Below are positions 19,286 to 33,176 of a DNA stretch of 64,000 bases, piece by piece; positions within the stretch are counted from its first letter, which is position 1, and each line of letters begins with the position of its first letter. Position numbers and translations under genes: made by a program. The DNA comes from Bacillus halotolerans (GTDB taxonomy: Bacteria > Bacillota > Bacilli > Bacillales > Bacillaceae), in the NCBI RefSeq assembly GCF_001517105.1, contig NZ_LPVF01000001.1, positions 124,001 to 188,000 on the forward strand, written 5' to 3'. The notes under the pieces are model-generated. The model was not told where the DNA came from. It saw nothing but the letters and a program-made list of their open reading frames with translations, and made no database searches.

Positions 19286-19342
19286 CTTATTTTTCCAGTA
19301 AAGGAGCTTGAAGTCATAAGAGGAGGAAGGATTTTCGGTTCA

Positions 19343-19357
19343 ATAAAAGCGTTTTCA
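19343..19357. promoter_or_regulatory. cre-like site upstream of opuA
   Basis: Contains TAAAAGCGTTTTCA, one mismatch from the classical CcpA site TGAAAGCGTTTTCA. Lies about 200 bases before opuAA and 58 bases beyond the yceK -35. Binding is untested here. Confidence 0.45.
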
Positions 19358-19463
19358 ATTTAAAAAAGGCTTAATTTTACCCGTAAAATACAATAATAAA
19401 GGAGGATTACAGAGTATTTAGAAGCATAAATAAGGTCTTGGGGTCACAGGGATGTTTATCATG

Positions 19464-19483
19464 AAATGGTACAGAATAAAAGA
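19464..19483 (+). repeat. Direct repeat copy 1 upstream of opuAA
   Basis: AAATGGTACAGAATAAAAGA. The second copy is at 19513-19532, 49 bases further on; the first nine bases are identical and 17 of 20 match overall. Confidence 0.6.
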
Positions 19484-19512
19484 GAATATGCGGTTTGTGT
19501 GTGTTGTTACAT

Positions 19513-19532
19513 AAATGGTACGGTAATAAAGA
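19513..19532 (+). repeat. Direct repeat copy 2 upstream of opuAA
   Basis: AAATGGTACGGTAATAAAGA, ending 22 bases before the opuAA ATG. TTGTTA lies just upstream (19504-19509). The pair may mark the two opuA promoters known from B. subtilis or a repeated regulator site. Confidence 0.6.
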
Positions 19533-19554
19533 TTGCTTAATATGGAGGGAAAAT

Positions 19555-20811
19555 ATGAGTGTAGATGAGAAACCGATTAAAATAAAAGTCGAGAAAGTCT
19601 CTAAGATTTTTGGGAAACAAACAAAGAAAGCAGTTCAAATGCTTGCCGACGGAAAAAATAAAAAAGAGATCCTGAAAGCAACCGGATCAACCGTTGGGGT
19701 TAACCAAGCAGATTTTGATGTATATGATGGTGAGATATTTGTCATCATGGGTCTATCAGGGAGCGGTAAATCAACTTTAGTACGGCTGTTAAACCGGCTT
19801 ATTGAACCGACTGCCGGAAAAATTTACATTGATGGTGACATGATAACAAATATGTCTAAAGACCAGCTCCGGGAAGTCCGCCGGAAAAAAATCAGTATGG
19901 TCTTCCAAAAGTTCGCTCTGTTCCCGCACAGAACGATACTTGAAAACACAGAATACGGACTGGAGCTTCAAGGTGTAGACAAACAGGAGCGCCAGCAAAA
20001 AGCGCTGGAGTCGCTTAAACTTGTCGGACTTGAAGGATTTGAACACCAATACCCTGATCAGCTTTCGGGCGGAATGCAGCAGCGTGTCGGCCTTGCCCGC
20101 GCTCTGACGAATAATCCGGACATCCTTCTGATGGACGAAGCATTCAGTGCGCTTGATCCATTAATCCGTAAAGACATGCAGGATGAGCTTCTGGATCTGC
20201 ATGATAATGTCGGAAAAACGATTATTTTTATTACGCACGATCTGGACGAAGCGCTTCGCATCGGCGACAGAATCGCTCTGATGAAGGACGGAAATATCGT
20301 TCAGATCGGCACGCCGGAAGAAATCCTCATGAATCCATCCAACGAATATGTTGAGAAATTCGTTGAGGACGTTGATTTGTCTAAAGTATTAACTGCCGGC
20401 CACATTATGAAACGCGCTGAAACGGTGCGGATTGATAAAGGGCCTCGCGTTGCGTTAACACTGATGAAAAACCTAGGGATTTCATCTATTTATGCAGTCG
20501 ATAAACAGAAACAATTGTTAGGTGTCATTTACGCAGCTGATGCGAAAAAAGCAGCCGAGTCTGATTTATCCCTTCAGGATATCTTGAATACGGAATTTAC
20601 GACTGTACCAGAGAATACGTATCTGACTGAGATTTTTGACGTTGTGTCTGACGCGAATATTCCAATTGCGGTTGTAGATGAAAAGCAAAGAATGAAAGGG
20701 ATTGTCGTAAAAGGCGCGCTGATTGGCGCACTTGCGGGCAATAACGATTATATCAATGTTGAAGGCACTGAAGAACAACCACAAGACCCTTCTGCACAGG
20801 AGGTGAAGTAA
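19555..20811 (+). CDS. opuAA: Glycine betaine ABC transporter ATPase OpuAA
   Basis: 418-residue ATPase of the osmoprotectant importer OpuA. Walker A GLSGSGKST, signature LSGGMQQR and Walker B ILLMDEAFSALD are intact. The last 120 residues form a pair of CBS domains (TAGHIMKRAETVR and DILNTEFTTVPE), the usual ionic-strength sensing part. Start ATG 19555 behind TGGAGGGA gives the standard length. First gene of opuAA-AB-AC; known to be induced by high osmolarity. Confidence 0.96.
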   Translation: MSVDEKPIKIKVEKVSKIFGKQTKKAVQMLADGKNKKEILKATGSTVGVNQADFDVYDGEIFVIMGLSGSGKSTLVRLLNRLIEPTAGKIYIDGDMITNMSKDQLREVRRKKISMVFQKFALFPHRTILENTEYGLELQGVDKQERQQKALESLKLVGLEGFEHQYPDQLSGGMQQRVGLARALTNNPDILLMDEAFSALDPLIRKDMQDELLDLHDNVGKTIIFITHDLDEALRIGDRIALMKDGNIVQIGTPEEILMNPSNEYVEKFVEDVDLSKVLTAGHIMKRAETVRIDKGPRVALTLMKNLGISSIYAVDKQKQLLGVIYAADAKKAAESDLSLQDILNTEFTTVPENTYLTEIFDVVSDANIPIAVVDEKQRMKGIVVKGALIGALAGNNDYINVEGTEEQPQDPSAQEVK

Positions 20812-20812
20812 A

Positions 20813-22542
<1,730 letters not shown>

Positions 22543-22547
22543 TGAAG

Positions 22548-22576
22548 AAAGCAGCCTGTTCGCAGGCTGCTTTTTT
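22548..22576. terminator. Bidirectional terminator between opuAC and amhX
   Basis: 11 bp stem AAAGCAGCCTG/CAGGCTGCTTT with TTCG loop and a T run; ends just before the amhX stop on the other strand. Confidence 0.88.
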
Positions 22577-22579
22577 GAT

Positions 22580-23731
22580 TTAAGAGGCATTGGCTGTTGC
22601 GAGTGTATCCGCTTTTTGGAACGTTTTTAACACGGCGTTTGCTAAAATGTGAATTCCGGTAAACATCGCGTTTCTGTCAAAGGTCATATGCGGGTGATGG
22701 AGTCCTGGCTGAAGTCCGCAGCCGAGGCCAAGCATGGTCGTTTTAAGGTTCGGCACTTTCACGGCATAAAAATGAAAGTCTTCGCCGCCGGTTGTAACAA
22801 GAGGTTCATCGAGCTGATCAGCTCCGATCACGTCTGTGATCGCTTCAGCCATAATGCCTTCAGCTTCTATATTTTGTGTTGCCGCTGGGAGGCTGTGTTC
22901 CTTGTGAAGTTCAATTTTCGCATCGAATGCCGCGGCAGCCGCTTCGCAGGCTCTTTCTGTTTCAGCGATCAGGGTCTCCATGGCTTCATTTGTTTGCGCC
23001 CGCAGGTCAAGGCTGAAGGTCGCTTTTCCGGGAATGATGTTGGAGCTGTCGCCGCCGGCTTGAAGCTTTGTCATTTTGACAGTGTGCGGGATTTTCGGAT
23101 CGATGTGAATCAGCCCCAGCTTTTGGACGAGAAATGCCGCGATTTCGATGCTGTTTTTGCCAAGATGCGGACGTGCGCCATGAGCTTCCTCTCCGATGAT
23201 TGTGCCTTCGATGTGCTGGCTTGACCCGTGCAGAATGGATGGGGCGCAGCGTCCGTTTTGGGTTTCCTGAATTGGACGGACGTGGACGCCATACAAATAG
23301 TCGACGTCATCAAGCACGCCTTCCTCTATCATTTTCAGAGCGCCTCCGCCTTTTTCTTCTGCTGGCTGAAAGATAAAACGTATCGTTCCGCTCGGAAGCT
23401 GCGGCTGTTTTTTCAGCAGCATTAACGTACCTAAAGCCATTGTCATATGCGAATCATGCCCGCAGGAATGATTGGCGCGAAATGTGCCGTTGACCTCCTG
23501 CCATAATGCATCAATGTCAGCGCGGACAGCTACAACAGGCGAACCCGAACCTATTTCGCCGACAACTCCTGTACAATCTGAAAACGTGCGCGTGCGGCAC
23601 CCTGCATCTTCGAGTTTTTGTTTAAGAAATTCAGTTGTCTCATATTCTTTCCAGCTGACTTCAGGATTGGCGTGAAGATGTTCAAAGATGTCCATTACGG
23701 TTTGTTTCATTTCTTCTGAGAGTTTTTGCAT
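22580..23731 (-). CDS. amhX: M20 family amidohydrolase AmhX
   Basis: 383-residue zinc-dependent M20D peptidase/amidohydrolase. Seen: [22 protein letters not shown], the metal motif SCGHDSHM (Cys90, His92, His96), [13 protein letters not shown] and [11 protein letters not shown]. Removes acyl groups from N-acyl amino acids or related conjugates; the true substrate is unsettled. Start at ATG (complement of 23729-23731) about 11 bases behind AGGAGG. Divergent from the transporter ycgA with 128 bases between, so the two may serve one uptake-and-hydrolysis pathway. Confidence 0.9.
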   Translation of the reverse strand: MQKLSEEMKQTVMDIFEHLHANPEVSWKEYETTEFLKQKLEDAGCRTRTFSDCTGVVGEIGSGSPVVAVRADIDALWQEVNGTFRANHSCGHDSHMTMALGTLMLLKKQPQLPSGTIRFIFQPAEEKGGGALKMIEEGVLDDVDYLYGVHVRPIQETQNGRCAPSILHGSSQHIEGTIIGEEAHGARPHLGKNSIEIAAFLVQKLGLIHIDPKIPHTVKMTKLQAGGDSSNIIPGKATFSLDLRAQTNEAMETLIAETERACEAAAAAFDAKIELHKEHSLPAATQNIEAEGIMAEAITDVIGADQLDEPLVTTGGEDFHFYAVKVPNLKTTMLGLGCGLQPGLHHPHMTFDRNAMFTGIHILANAVLKTFQKADTLATANAS

Positions 23732-23859
23732 GGGAAGAAAAACCTCCTTCATTCCTTTTTTTATATTGAAACAGGTAGATAGGCTGTTTATAATATAGCA
23801 CATATTTATATTTTTCAGAATAATAGATATTTTCTAAAAAGAGGGGGATGGATCGAAAT

Positions 23860-25293
23860 ATGAGTATGCCAGCAGCCGAAACACAGCCAAAGAAAAAACG
23901 CACCGCCTTTAACATGCCTGACGCCTATGTCCTCTTATTTATCATCGCTTTCATTTGCGCCGTTGCTTCGTATATTGTGCCGGCGGGAGAATTTGACCGT
24001 GTGACGAAGGGGGAGGTTACCACTGCGGTGCCGGGAAGCTACCATTCAATCGAACAGTCTCCGGTCAGCCTGATCAGCTTTTTCACTTCTCTTCAGGATG
24101 GAATGGTCGGATCAGCGCCTATTATTTTTCTGATTTTATTCACAGGCGGCACGATCGCTATTTTAGAAAAAACAGGTGCCATCAACGGACTGATTTACAA
24201 TGTCATCAGCAAGTTCCGCACAAAGCAATTATTATTTATTTGTATTGTCGGTGCGTTGTTTTCTATTCTTGGAACGACCGGAATTGTTGTGAATTCAGTG
24301 ATCGGATTCATCCCCATCGGCCTTATTGTCGCACGCTCCTTAAAATGGGATGCGGTCGCGGGTGCGGCTGTTATTTATATTGGCTGCTATGCCGGGTTTA
24401 ACTCTACCATTTTATCACCGTCTCCGCTTGGCTTATCTCAATCGATTGCGGAGCTGCCTCTGTTTTCGGGGATCGGCCTTCGTGTAGTCATATACTTATG
24501 CTTTTTGGTGTCTTCTATTATTTATATCTATTGGTATACAAGAAAATTAAAGAAATCAAAGGATGCCAGTGTGTTAGGCACAAACTGGTTCCCGGCGGCA
24601 GGATTGGGCGATGCGAATCAAGAAGAAGATAAGTCTGTGCCGTTTACCGTTCGCCATAAGCTGATTTTGGGAGTGGCGGGTTTGTCGCTGATCGGATTTT
24701 TGTACGGCGCATTGAAGCTCGGCTGGTCAGATTCCCAAATGGCTGCGACGTTTATTTTTATTTCTGTCCTTGCCGGATTCATTGGAGGACTTTCGGCAAA
24801 CGATATTGCTAAAACTTTTATTACCGGCTGCCAGAGCCTTGTATACGGTGCGCTGATTGTCGGGATGGCGCGGAGCATTTCTGTCATTCTTGAAAATGGG
24901 AAGCTGCTGGATACAGTCGTCAATGCTTTGGCTTCGGTTTTGGACGGGTTCAGTCCGATGGCCGGCGCAATTGGCATGTATATCGCCAGCGCCCTGCTTC
25001 ATTTTCTCATCTCTTCAGGATCGGGCGAAGCGGTTGTGTTCATTCCGATTCTGGCGCCGCTCGCTGATTTGATGGGCATCACGAGACAGGTCGCGGTGGA
25101 AGCGGTTATGCTTGGAGAAGGGGTCGTCAACTGTGTGAACCCGACGTCCGGCGTTTTGATGGCAGTGCTTGCCGCCAGCGGAATTCCGTACGTCAAGTGG
25201 CTTCGGTTTATGCTGCCGCTCGCTCTGATTTGGTTCTTAATCGGGCTTGTGTTTATTTGTATCGGTGTCCTGATCAATTGGGGGCCGTTTTAA
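23860..25293 (+). CDS. ycgA: YfcC/DcuC-family transporter YcgA
   Basis: 477-residue membrane protein of the YfcC/C4-dicarboxylate carrier group with about 12 hydrophobic segments; [13 protein letters not shown]-like sequence [42 protein letters not shown] and [10 protein letters not shown] are family blocks. Probably imports small peptides, acylated amino acids or carboxylates. Start taken at ATG 23860, 12 bases after AGAGGGGG; ATG 23848 touches that site, and ATG 23866 is possible. Divergent neighbour amhX hints at shared substrates. Confidence 0.82.
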   Translation: MSMPAAETQPKKKRTAFNMPDAYVLLFIIAFICAVASYIVPAGEFDRVTKGEVTTAVPGSYHSIEQSPVSLISFFTSLQDGMVGSAPIIFLILFTGGTIAILEKTGAINGLIYNVISKFRTKQLLFICIVGALFSILGTTGIVVNSVIGFIPIGLIVARSLKWDAVAGAAVIYIGCYAGFNSTILSPSPLGLSQSIAELPLFSGIGLRVVIYLCFLVSSIIYIYWYTRKLKKSKDASVLGTNWFPAAGLGDANQEEDKSVPFTVRHKLILGVAGLSLIGFLYGALKLGWSDSQMAATFIFISVLAGFIGGLSANDIAKTFITGCQSLVYGALIVGMARSISVILENGKLLDTVVNALASVLDGFSPMAGAIGMYIASALLHFLISSGSGEAVVFIPILAPLADLMGITRQVAVEAVMLGEGVVNCVNPTSGVLMAVLAASGIPYVKWLRFMLPLALIWFLIGLVFICIGVLINWGPF

Positions 25294-25301
25294 ACATTGA
25301 T

Positions 25302-25328
25302 GCCCGCCGGCTTGTACGGCGGGCTTTT
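25302..25328 (+). terminator. Terminator after ycgA
   Basis: 8 bp stem GCCCGCCG/CGGCGGGC, 7 base loop, TTTT tail. Confidence 0.8.
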
Positions 25329-25408
25329 CATTTATTCGTTGCAGAAGCGCAGGCTGTTATTGTAACATGTAAGCCATAAGCCATTCGTAAAAGTGCGGGA
25401 GGAAGGTC

Positions 25409-25900
25409 ATGAATAATCTGCATAACAGACTTTCAGGCGTGAATGGGAAAAATAAGAGAGTAAAAGAAAAGGAACAAAAGATATGGTCGGATATCGGCAA
25501 GTTAGCCGGGGCGTTTGCGCTGCTGGATGTGATCATCCGCGGCATTATGTTTGAATTTCCGTTTAAAGAATGGGTCTCGAGCCTTGTGTTTTTGTTCATT
25601 ATCATCTTATATTACTGCATCAGGGCATCAGCTTCTGGAATGCTGATGCCGAGAATAGACACCGAGGAAGAACTGCATAAACGGGTGAAGCAGCAGTTCA
25701 TAGAATCAATAGCTGTCGCCTTTGCGGTAGTGGTGCTTACGATGTATGACAGGGGAGTTCCCCACACATTCTTCGCTTGGCTGAAAATGATTCTCCTATT
25801 TATCGTCTGCGGCGGCGTTCTGTTTCTGCTTCGATTCGGAATCGTGAAGCTGTCTTACAGAAGAACGGTAAAAAAGGAGTTTAAGAAGAAATCATCATAG
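25409..25900 (+). CDS. ycgB: Membrane protein of unknown function YcgB
   Basis: 163-residue protein with a charged N-terminus (about 30 residues) and four hydrophobic stretches (around 32-45, 53-68, 100-115, 127-145). No catalytic motif recognised. GGGAGGAAGG precedes the ATG. Its 3' end lies within copy 1 of the direct repeat flanking amyE. Confidence 0.8.
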   Translation: MNNLHNRLSGVNGKNKRVKEKEQKIWSDIGKLAGAFALLDVIIRGIMFEFPFKEWVSSLVFLFIIILYYCIRASASGMLMPRIDTEEELHKRVKQQFIESIAVAFAVVVLTMYDRGVPHTFFAWLKMILLFIVCGGVLFLLRFGIVKLSYRRTVKKEFKKKSS

Positions 25901-25935
25901 AGATGGTTTCTTTTTTTGTTCATAAATCAGACAAA
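25886..25935 (+). repeat. Direct repeat copy 1 flanking amyE (also ycgB terminator)
   Basis: 50 bp that align with 28176-28222 apart from one substitution, a GA insertion and one extra T. Shared tail GTTCATAAATCAGACAAAT is identical. The front part forms the hairpin GAAATCATC/GATGGTTTC followed by seven T and acts as terminator of ycgB; it covers the ycgB stop. Confidence 0.8.
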
Positions 25936-26003
25936 TAGCTCCACTTGCTGTGTAAGAATGTAAAACGGCTCGTGATGTCTGTTTGGGAAATGACTCTATC
26001 AAG

Positions 26004-26050
26004 TTGTTTTGATAGAAAGAGTATGATAATTTAAAATGTAAGCGTTAACA
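26004..26050 (+). promoter_or_regulatory. amyE promoter and cre operator (amyO)
   Basis: TTGTTT (26004-26009) and GATAAT (26025-26030) are the likely promoter elements. TGTAAGCGTTAACA (26037-26050) is the known amyO-type CcpA site for catabolite repression of alpha-amylase. Confidence 0.8.
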
Positions 26051-26154
26051 AAATTCTCCAGTCTTCATATTCGTCTGAAAGGAGGAAGTGGAAGGATTGA
26101 GTAAGAGGGATTTCTGACTCCGCGGTAAGTCTTCAGAAATGAAAATTGAAATAA

Positions 26155-28146
<1,992 letters not shown>

Positions 28147-28175
28147 GGGCAAGCAATCAGCGGAAAAATCCCAAA

Positions 28176-28222
28176 AGAAACCATCATAGATGGTTTCTTT
28201 TTTGTTCATAAATCAGACAAAT
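28176..28222 (+). repeat. Direct repeat copy 2 flanking amyE (also amyE terminator)
   Basis: 47 bp second copy of the sequence at 25886-25935. Its hairpin GAAACCATC-ata-GATGGTTTC (28177-28197) is a perfect 9 bp stem followed by six T and terminates amyE. Confidence 0.85.
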
Positions 28223-28240
28223 CTTTTCTCTTGCAAAAGT

Positions 28241-28280
28241 TTGTGAAATGTTGCACAATATAAATGTGAAATACTTCACA
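28241..28280 (+). promoter_or_regulatory. Two Rex-like operators upstream of ldh
   Basis: TTGTGAAATGTTGCACAA (28241-28258) and TGTGAAATACTTCACA (28265-28280) are dyads close to the Rex consensus TTGTGAA-N-TTCACAA. Rex is known to repress ldh-lctP until NADH rises. The second site ends 42 bases before the ldh ATG. Confidence 0.7.
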
Positions 28281-28322
28281 AACAAACACCAAAGATAAAC
28301 AAACACTGGAGGATGAGGATAA

Positions 28323-29288
<966 letters not shown>

Positions 29289-29320
29289 AACGCAACTACA
29301 GAGTAAAGGGCTGATTGTCA

Positions 29321-30946
29321 ATGTGGGAGCAGTTGTATGATCCGTTTGGAAACGAGTATGTGAGCGCACTGGTTGCGCTCACACCGATTCTCTTTTTTCT
29401 CTTAGCTTTAACCGTTTTTAAGATGAAAGGCATTCTCGCGGCATTTCTGACCCTAGCCGCCAGCTTTTTGGTTGCCGTATTGGCATTTCACATGCCGGTT
29501 GAAAAAGCCGTTTCTTCTGTTTTATTAGGCATCGGAAGCGGTTTGTGGCCGATCGGCTACATTGTCTTGATGGCAGTGTGGCTCTATAAAATCGCTGTGA
29601 AAACCGGGAAGTTTACCATTATTCGTTCCAGCATTGCCGGCATTTCGCCTGACCAAAGATTACAGCTATTATTAATCGGTTTTTGTTTTAACGCATTTTT
29701 GGAAGGCGCGGCCGGCTTTGGTGTTCCGATTGCAATTAGTGCGGCGCTGCTCGTCGAACTTGGCTTTAAACCGTTAAAGGCGGCGGCGCTCTGCTTGATT
29801 GCGAATGCTGCCTCTGGAGCCTTTGGCGCAATTGGGATACCGGTGATTACAGGCGCGCAAATTGGAGACTTGTCTTCTCTTGAGCTGTCTCGGGCATTGA
29901 TCTGGACACTGCCGATGATTACTTTTCTAATTCCGTTTTTACTCGTGTTCTTATTAGACCGAATGAAGGGAATCAAACAAACCTGGCCTGCTTTGTTGGT
30001 TGTCAGCGGTATGTATACAGCGGTTCAGACGCTGACAATGGCTGTGCTCGGACCGGAATTAGCTAACATTTTGGCGGCGCTGTTCAGTATGGGCGGGCTT
30101 GCGCTTTTCCTGCGCAAGTGGCAGCCGAAACAGATTTATCGTGAGCAGGGAGCCGAAGAAACCGGTGAGAAAAAGAGATACAGCGCCGCAGACATTGCCA
30201 AGGCGTGGTCTCCTTTCTACATGTTAACTGCGGCGATCACCATCTGGAGCCTTCCTGCATTCAAAGCGCTTTTCCAAGAAGGCGGGCTCTTCTATCAGAC
30301 AACGCTTTTGTTCAAGATGCCTTTTCTGCATCAGCAAATTATGAAAATGCCGCCGATTGCCCCGTCTGCCATGCCGTTAGATGCAGTCTTTAAAGTCGAT
30401 CTGCTGTCAGCGACCGGTACAGCGATTTTAGCCGCGGTCATCGTGACAGGGCTGTTCAGCAAAAACTTCTCTTATCGGGATGGCTTCAGTTGCTTGAAGG
30501 AGACAGGGAAGGAACTGTGGATGCCGATTGTCACGATCTGCTTTGTGATGGCGTTTGCCAATCTGGCGAACTTCGCGGGGCTCAGCTCTTCCATCGGGCT
30601 GGCACTGGCGAAAACAGGCGATTTGTTCCCGTTTGTCAGTCCTGTGCTCGGCTGGATCGGCGTGTTCATTACTGGCTCAGTTGTCAGCAATAACGCTTTG
30701 TTCGGGCATTTGCAGGTTGTCACCGGAGCACAGATCGGTGCCGGTTCTGATTTGCTGTTAGCCGCAAATACGGCGGGCGGGGTGATGGCGAAGCTCGTTT
30801 CTCCGCAATCTATCGCCATTGCCGCTGCCGCGGTCGGCCAGACAGGGAAGGAATCAAAGCTGTTTAAACGGACAGTGATGTACAGTCTGATTCTGCTATT
30901 GATCATCTGCATATGGACGTTTATTCTTGCAAGATTAGGTGTTTAA
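29321..30946 (+). CDS. lctP: L-lactate permease
   Basis: 541-residue LctP-family permease with about 13 hydrophobic segments; [11 protein letters not shown] and [17 protein letters not shown] are family blocks. Exports or imports lactate, following ldh by 32 bases. ATG 29321 gives the standard length; TTG 29315 is nearer the AAAGGG site and cannot be excluded. Confidence 0.94.
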   Translation: MWEQLYDPFGNEYVSALVALTPILFFLLALTVFKMKGILAAFLTLAASFLVAVLAFHMPVEKAVSSVLLGIGSGLWPIGYIVLMAVWLYKIAVKTGKFTIIRSSIAGISPDQRLQLLLIGFCFNAFLEGAAGFGVPIAISAALLVELGFKPLKAAALCLIANAASGAFGAIGIPVITGAQIGDLSSLELSRALIWTLPMITFLIPFLLVFLLDRMKGIKQTWPALLVVSGMYTAVQTLTMAVLGPELANILAALFSMGGLALFLRKWQPKQIYREQGAEETGEKKRYSAADIAKAWSPFYMLTAAITIWSLPAFKALFQEGGLFYQTTLLFKMPFLHQQIMKMPPIAPSAMPLDAVFKVDLLSATGTAILAAVIVTGLFSKNFSYRDGFSCLKETGKELWMPIVTICFVMAFANLANFAGLSSSIGLALAKTGDLFPFVSPVLGWIGVFITGSVVSNNALFGHLQVVTGAQIGAGSDLLLAANTAGGVMAKLVSPQSIAIAAAAVGQTGKESKLFKRTVMYSLILLLIICIWTFILARLGV

Positions 30947-30950
30947 TAGA

Positions 30951-30983
30951 AAAAAGCAGTACACTCCAGGTGTACTGCTTTTT
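30951..30983. terminator. Bidirectional terminator between lctP and mdr
   Basis: 14 bp stem AAAAAGCAGTACAC/GTGTACTGCTTTTT with a 5 base loop, serving two convergent genes. Confidence 0.88.
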
Positions 30984-30986
30984 GTA

Positions 30987-32525
30987 TTAATCTGCTTTCT
31001 TCGTCATTTCCTCAGTTGTTTTGACTCTTGTTTTTCCCATGAACAAAACGGTGATCGCCGCGAGGACAATTGGAATCAAAGCAAGTAAAAAGACATATGT
31101 GATGCTTGATGACATGGCGTCGATGATCCGGTTCAGAATCGCATCAGGGATCTGTGATCGTGTGCCGGATTGGAAAATGGCCTGTGGATCACCGATATTC
31201 TGCGGAGCGCCTGAGCCGGCGGAGCCTTTTATCCCGCTGAAGGCGTCGCTGAGCTGGTTTGTGAATACGTTCGTCTGAACCGTGCCAAAAATCGTGACGC
31301 CGAGCGTCATGCCGAATGATCGTAAAAATGAATTCGTGGAGTTGGCCGTTCCCCGAAAACGAGGTTCAAGATCATTCATGGATGCTGCCGGGAGCAGCGA
31401 GAAGTTAAAGCCTACGCCGAAGCCTGAAATCATCATAAAGACAGTCAGCCATACGCGCGCTGTGTCCGGCGTCATATTGGAAAGCAGCAGCATGCCGATA
31501 AAGAAAGATATGACGGAAATCAGCATCAGATTGCGGAAGCTTGCCTTCGTTTGGAAGATTCCGCCGATCATACTTCCGATCACTGATCCGATCATCATCG
31601 GTGTCAGGATGAAGCCTGCGCTTGTCGCTGAGCTGCCGTATACCGCCTGTACGAAAATCGGAATAAACACTGCTAAAATAATGAATGTTCCGCCATAAAG
31701 AAAAGCGAGAATCTGCGCTGTGGCAAACAAGCGGTTCTTAAACATCCAGAAGGAGATAATCGGTTCTTCCGCTTTTCGCTCCACAATAAAAAAGGCAATA
31801 AAGAAAACAGCGAAAATGATAAACAGGCCAATGATTTGAGTCGAATTCCAGTCGTATGTTTTGCCGCCGAGCTCAAGCGCAAACATCAGGCACACAATGG
31901 ATACGACTAAAGTAATCGCGCCGCCCCAATCAATTTTCTGTTTTTTATGCTCCAGCGATTCTTTGTAATAGCGAATGATGAAAAACAATGACAGTGCACC
32001 GATAGGGACGTTGATGTAAAACACCCAGTGCCAGCTGATAGAGTCTGTGATAATAGCGCCTAACAGCGGGCCGAGAACACTTGATAATCCAAATACAGCG
32101 CCGAACATGCCCGACATTTTTCCGCGTTTTTCCGGCGGAAACAAATCAAAGATAATCGTGAAGGCAATCGGCAGGAGCGCTCCGCCCCCAATCCCCTGAA
32201 TGGCCCGGTAGATGATCAGCTGGTTCATTGTTTGTGCGATTCCGCATAATGCCGACCCGATTAAGAAAAAGATAAGTCCAAACAGGAAAAAACGTTTTCG
32301 GCCGTACATGTCGGAAAGCTTGCCGTAAATCGGCATTCCAGCCATCACCGCTACCATGTAGGATGCAGTTACCCATGCAAATTTATCAAAGCTTCCAAGA
32401 TCAGCCACGATGCTGCCCATCGCTGTGGCAACAATCGTATTGTCCATCGCGGACATTAAGATGCCCAGCAAAAGACCGAGAACCACAAATTTGGTGGAAG
32501 CCTGTTTTGCTGATGTTGTGTCCAT
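30987..32525 (-). CDS. mdr: Multidrug efflux transporter Mdr (DHA2 type)
   Basis: 512-residue MFS drug/proton antiporter with 14 hydrophobic segments; YGKLSDMYGRKR follows helix 2 and AIQGIGGGALLPIAF and GAVFGLSSVLGPLLGA are DHA2 motifs. Known to export norfloxacin, puromycin and related drugs in B. subtilis. AGGAGGTAG lies upstream of the start. Divergent from the MarR regulator ycgE, with two dyads between. Confidence 0.94.
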   Translation of the reverse strand: MDTTSAKQASTKFVVLGLLLGILMSAMDNTIVATAMGSIVADLGSFDKFAWVTASYMVAVMAGMPIYGKLSDMYGRKRFFLFGLIFFLIGSALCGIAQTMNQLIIYRAIQGIGGGALLPIAFTIIFDLFPPEKRGKMSGMFGAVFGLSSVLGPLLGAIITDSISWHWVFYINVPIGALSLFFIIRYYKESLEHKKQKIDWGGAITLVVSIVCLMFALELGGKTYDWNSTQIIGLFIIFAVFFIAFFIVERKAEEPIISFWMFKNRLFATAQILAFLYGGTFIILAVFIPIFVQAVYGSSATSAGFILTPMMIGSVIGSMIGGIFQTKASFRNLMLISVISFFIGMLLLSNMTPDTARVWLTVFMMISGFGVGFNFSLLPAASMNDLEPRFRGTANSTNSFLRSFGMTLGVTIFGTVQTNVFTNQLSDAFSGIKGSAGSGAPQNIGDPQAIFQSGTRSQIPDAILNRIIDAMSSSITYVFLLALIPIVLAAITVLFMGKTRVKTTEEMTKKAD

Positions 32526-32560
32526 TTGTTCTACCTCCTCTTACTTTTCTATGTAAGTTC

Positions 32561-32609
32561 TGATATCATGATAATAGTTTGATCGTTAAATATCTCGATT
32601 ATCAAGATA
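32561..32609. promoter_or_regulatory. Two dyads in the mdr-ycgE divergent region
   Basis: TATCATGATA (32564-32573) near mdr, and TATCTCGATTATCAAGATA (32591-32609) near ycgE, a 19 bp palindrome with three central or flanking mismatches. Likely sites for the MarR protein YcgE on both genes. Confidence 0.55.
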
Positions 32610-32637
32610 AATTCGATTCTATAGGGAGGACTGTCAG

Positions 32638-33102
32638 TTGTCAACAAGAAATTCCAGAAGTGAGTTGGAAAAGACCGCCGTTCAGCTATTTCGGAAATTG
32701 GGCACTAGAACCATTCTGTTTCATCAGGCGGCAGCTCAAGCTCTCGGTCTGTTTCCCACCGATTTGAAATCAGCTGACATCTTAAATGAAGCAGGACCAA
32801 TGACGGCCGGCGAACTGGGGAAAAAGACGGGACTCAGCACGGGTTCCGTTACGGCGCTTGTTGACCGGCTGGAAAAAGCGGGGTATGTGGCCCGCGAAAA
32901 GGACCCGAACGACCGCAGAAGAGTGATTATCGTGCCTCTTACCGCTTCTAAACAGCACGTGAAAGATTTGTTCCGTTCACTGTCAGAATCCACGATGGAT
33001 CTATGCCGCGAGTATACGGAGGAGGAATTGGAACTGATTTTCGGTTTTATCGGCAAAGCCTCCGATATTATGGAGGAAGAGCTTGACCGCTTGAAACAAT
33101 AG
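32638..33102 (+). CDS. ycgE: MarR-family regulator YcgE
   Basis: 154-residue MarR-type winged-helix protein: helix-turn-helix TAGELGKKTGLSTGSVTALVDRLEKAGYV, wing KDPNDRRRVIIV. Starts at TTG 32638 behind AGGGAGGA. Divergent from mdr, which it most likely represses through the dyads in between. Confidence 0.92.
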   Translation: MSTRNSRSELEKTAVQLFRKLGTRTILFHQAAAQALGLFPTDLKSADILNEAGPMTAGELGKKTGLSTGSVTALVDRLEKAGYVAREKDPNDRRRVIIVPLTASKQHVKDLFRSLSESTMDLCREYTEEELELIFGFIGKASDIMEEELDRLKQ

Positions 33103-33176
33103 GTGATTTTTGTGCATAGCTTGGCCCGTTCCCGAATAAATTGTACAAGTTGAGTAAGAGAGGGGAGTACGGGCCG

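Noticed and set aside
19452-19514. 20-codon frame before opuAA beginning MFIMKWYRIK
   Set aside because: Weak ribosome site and no conservation evidence; overlaps the direct repeats. A leader peptide cannot be excluded.
22649-23224. 191-codon plus-strand frame within amhX
   Set aside because: Opposite a clear M20 peptidase; no family features.
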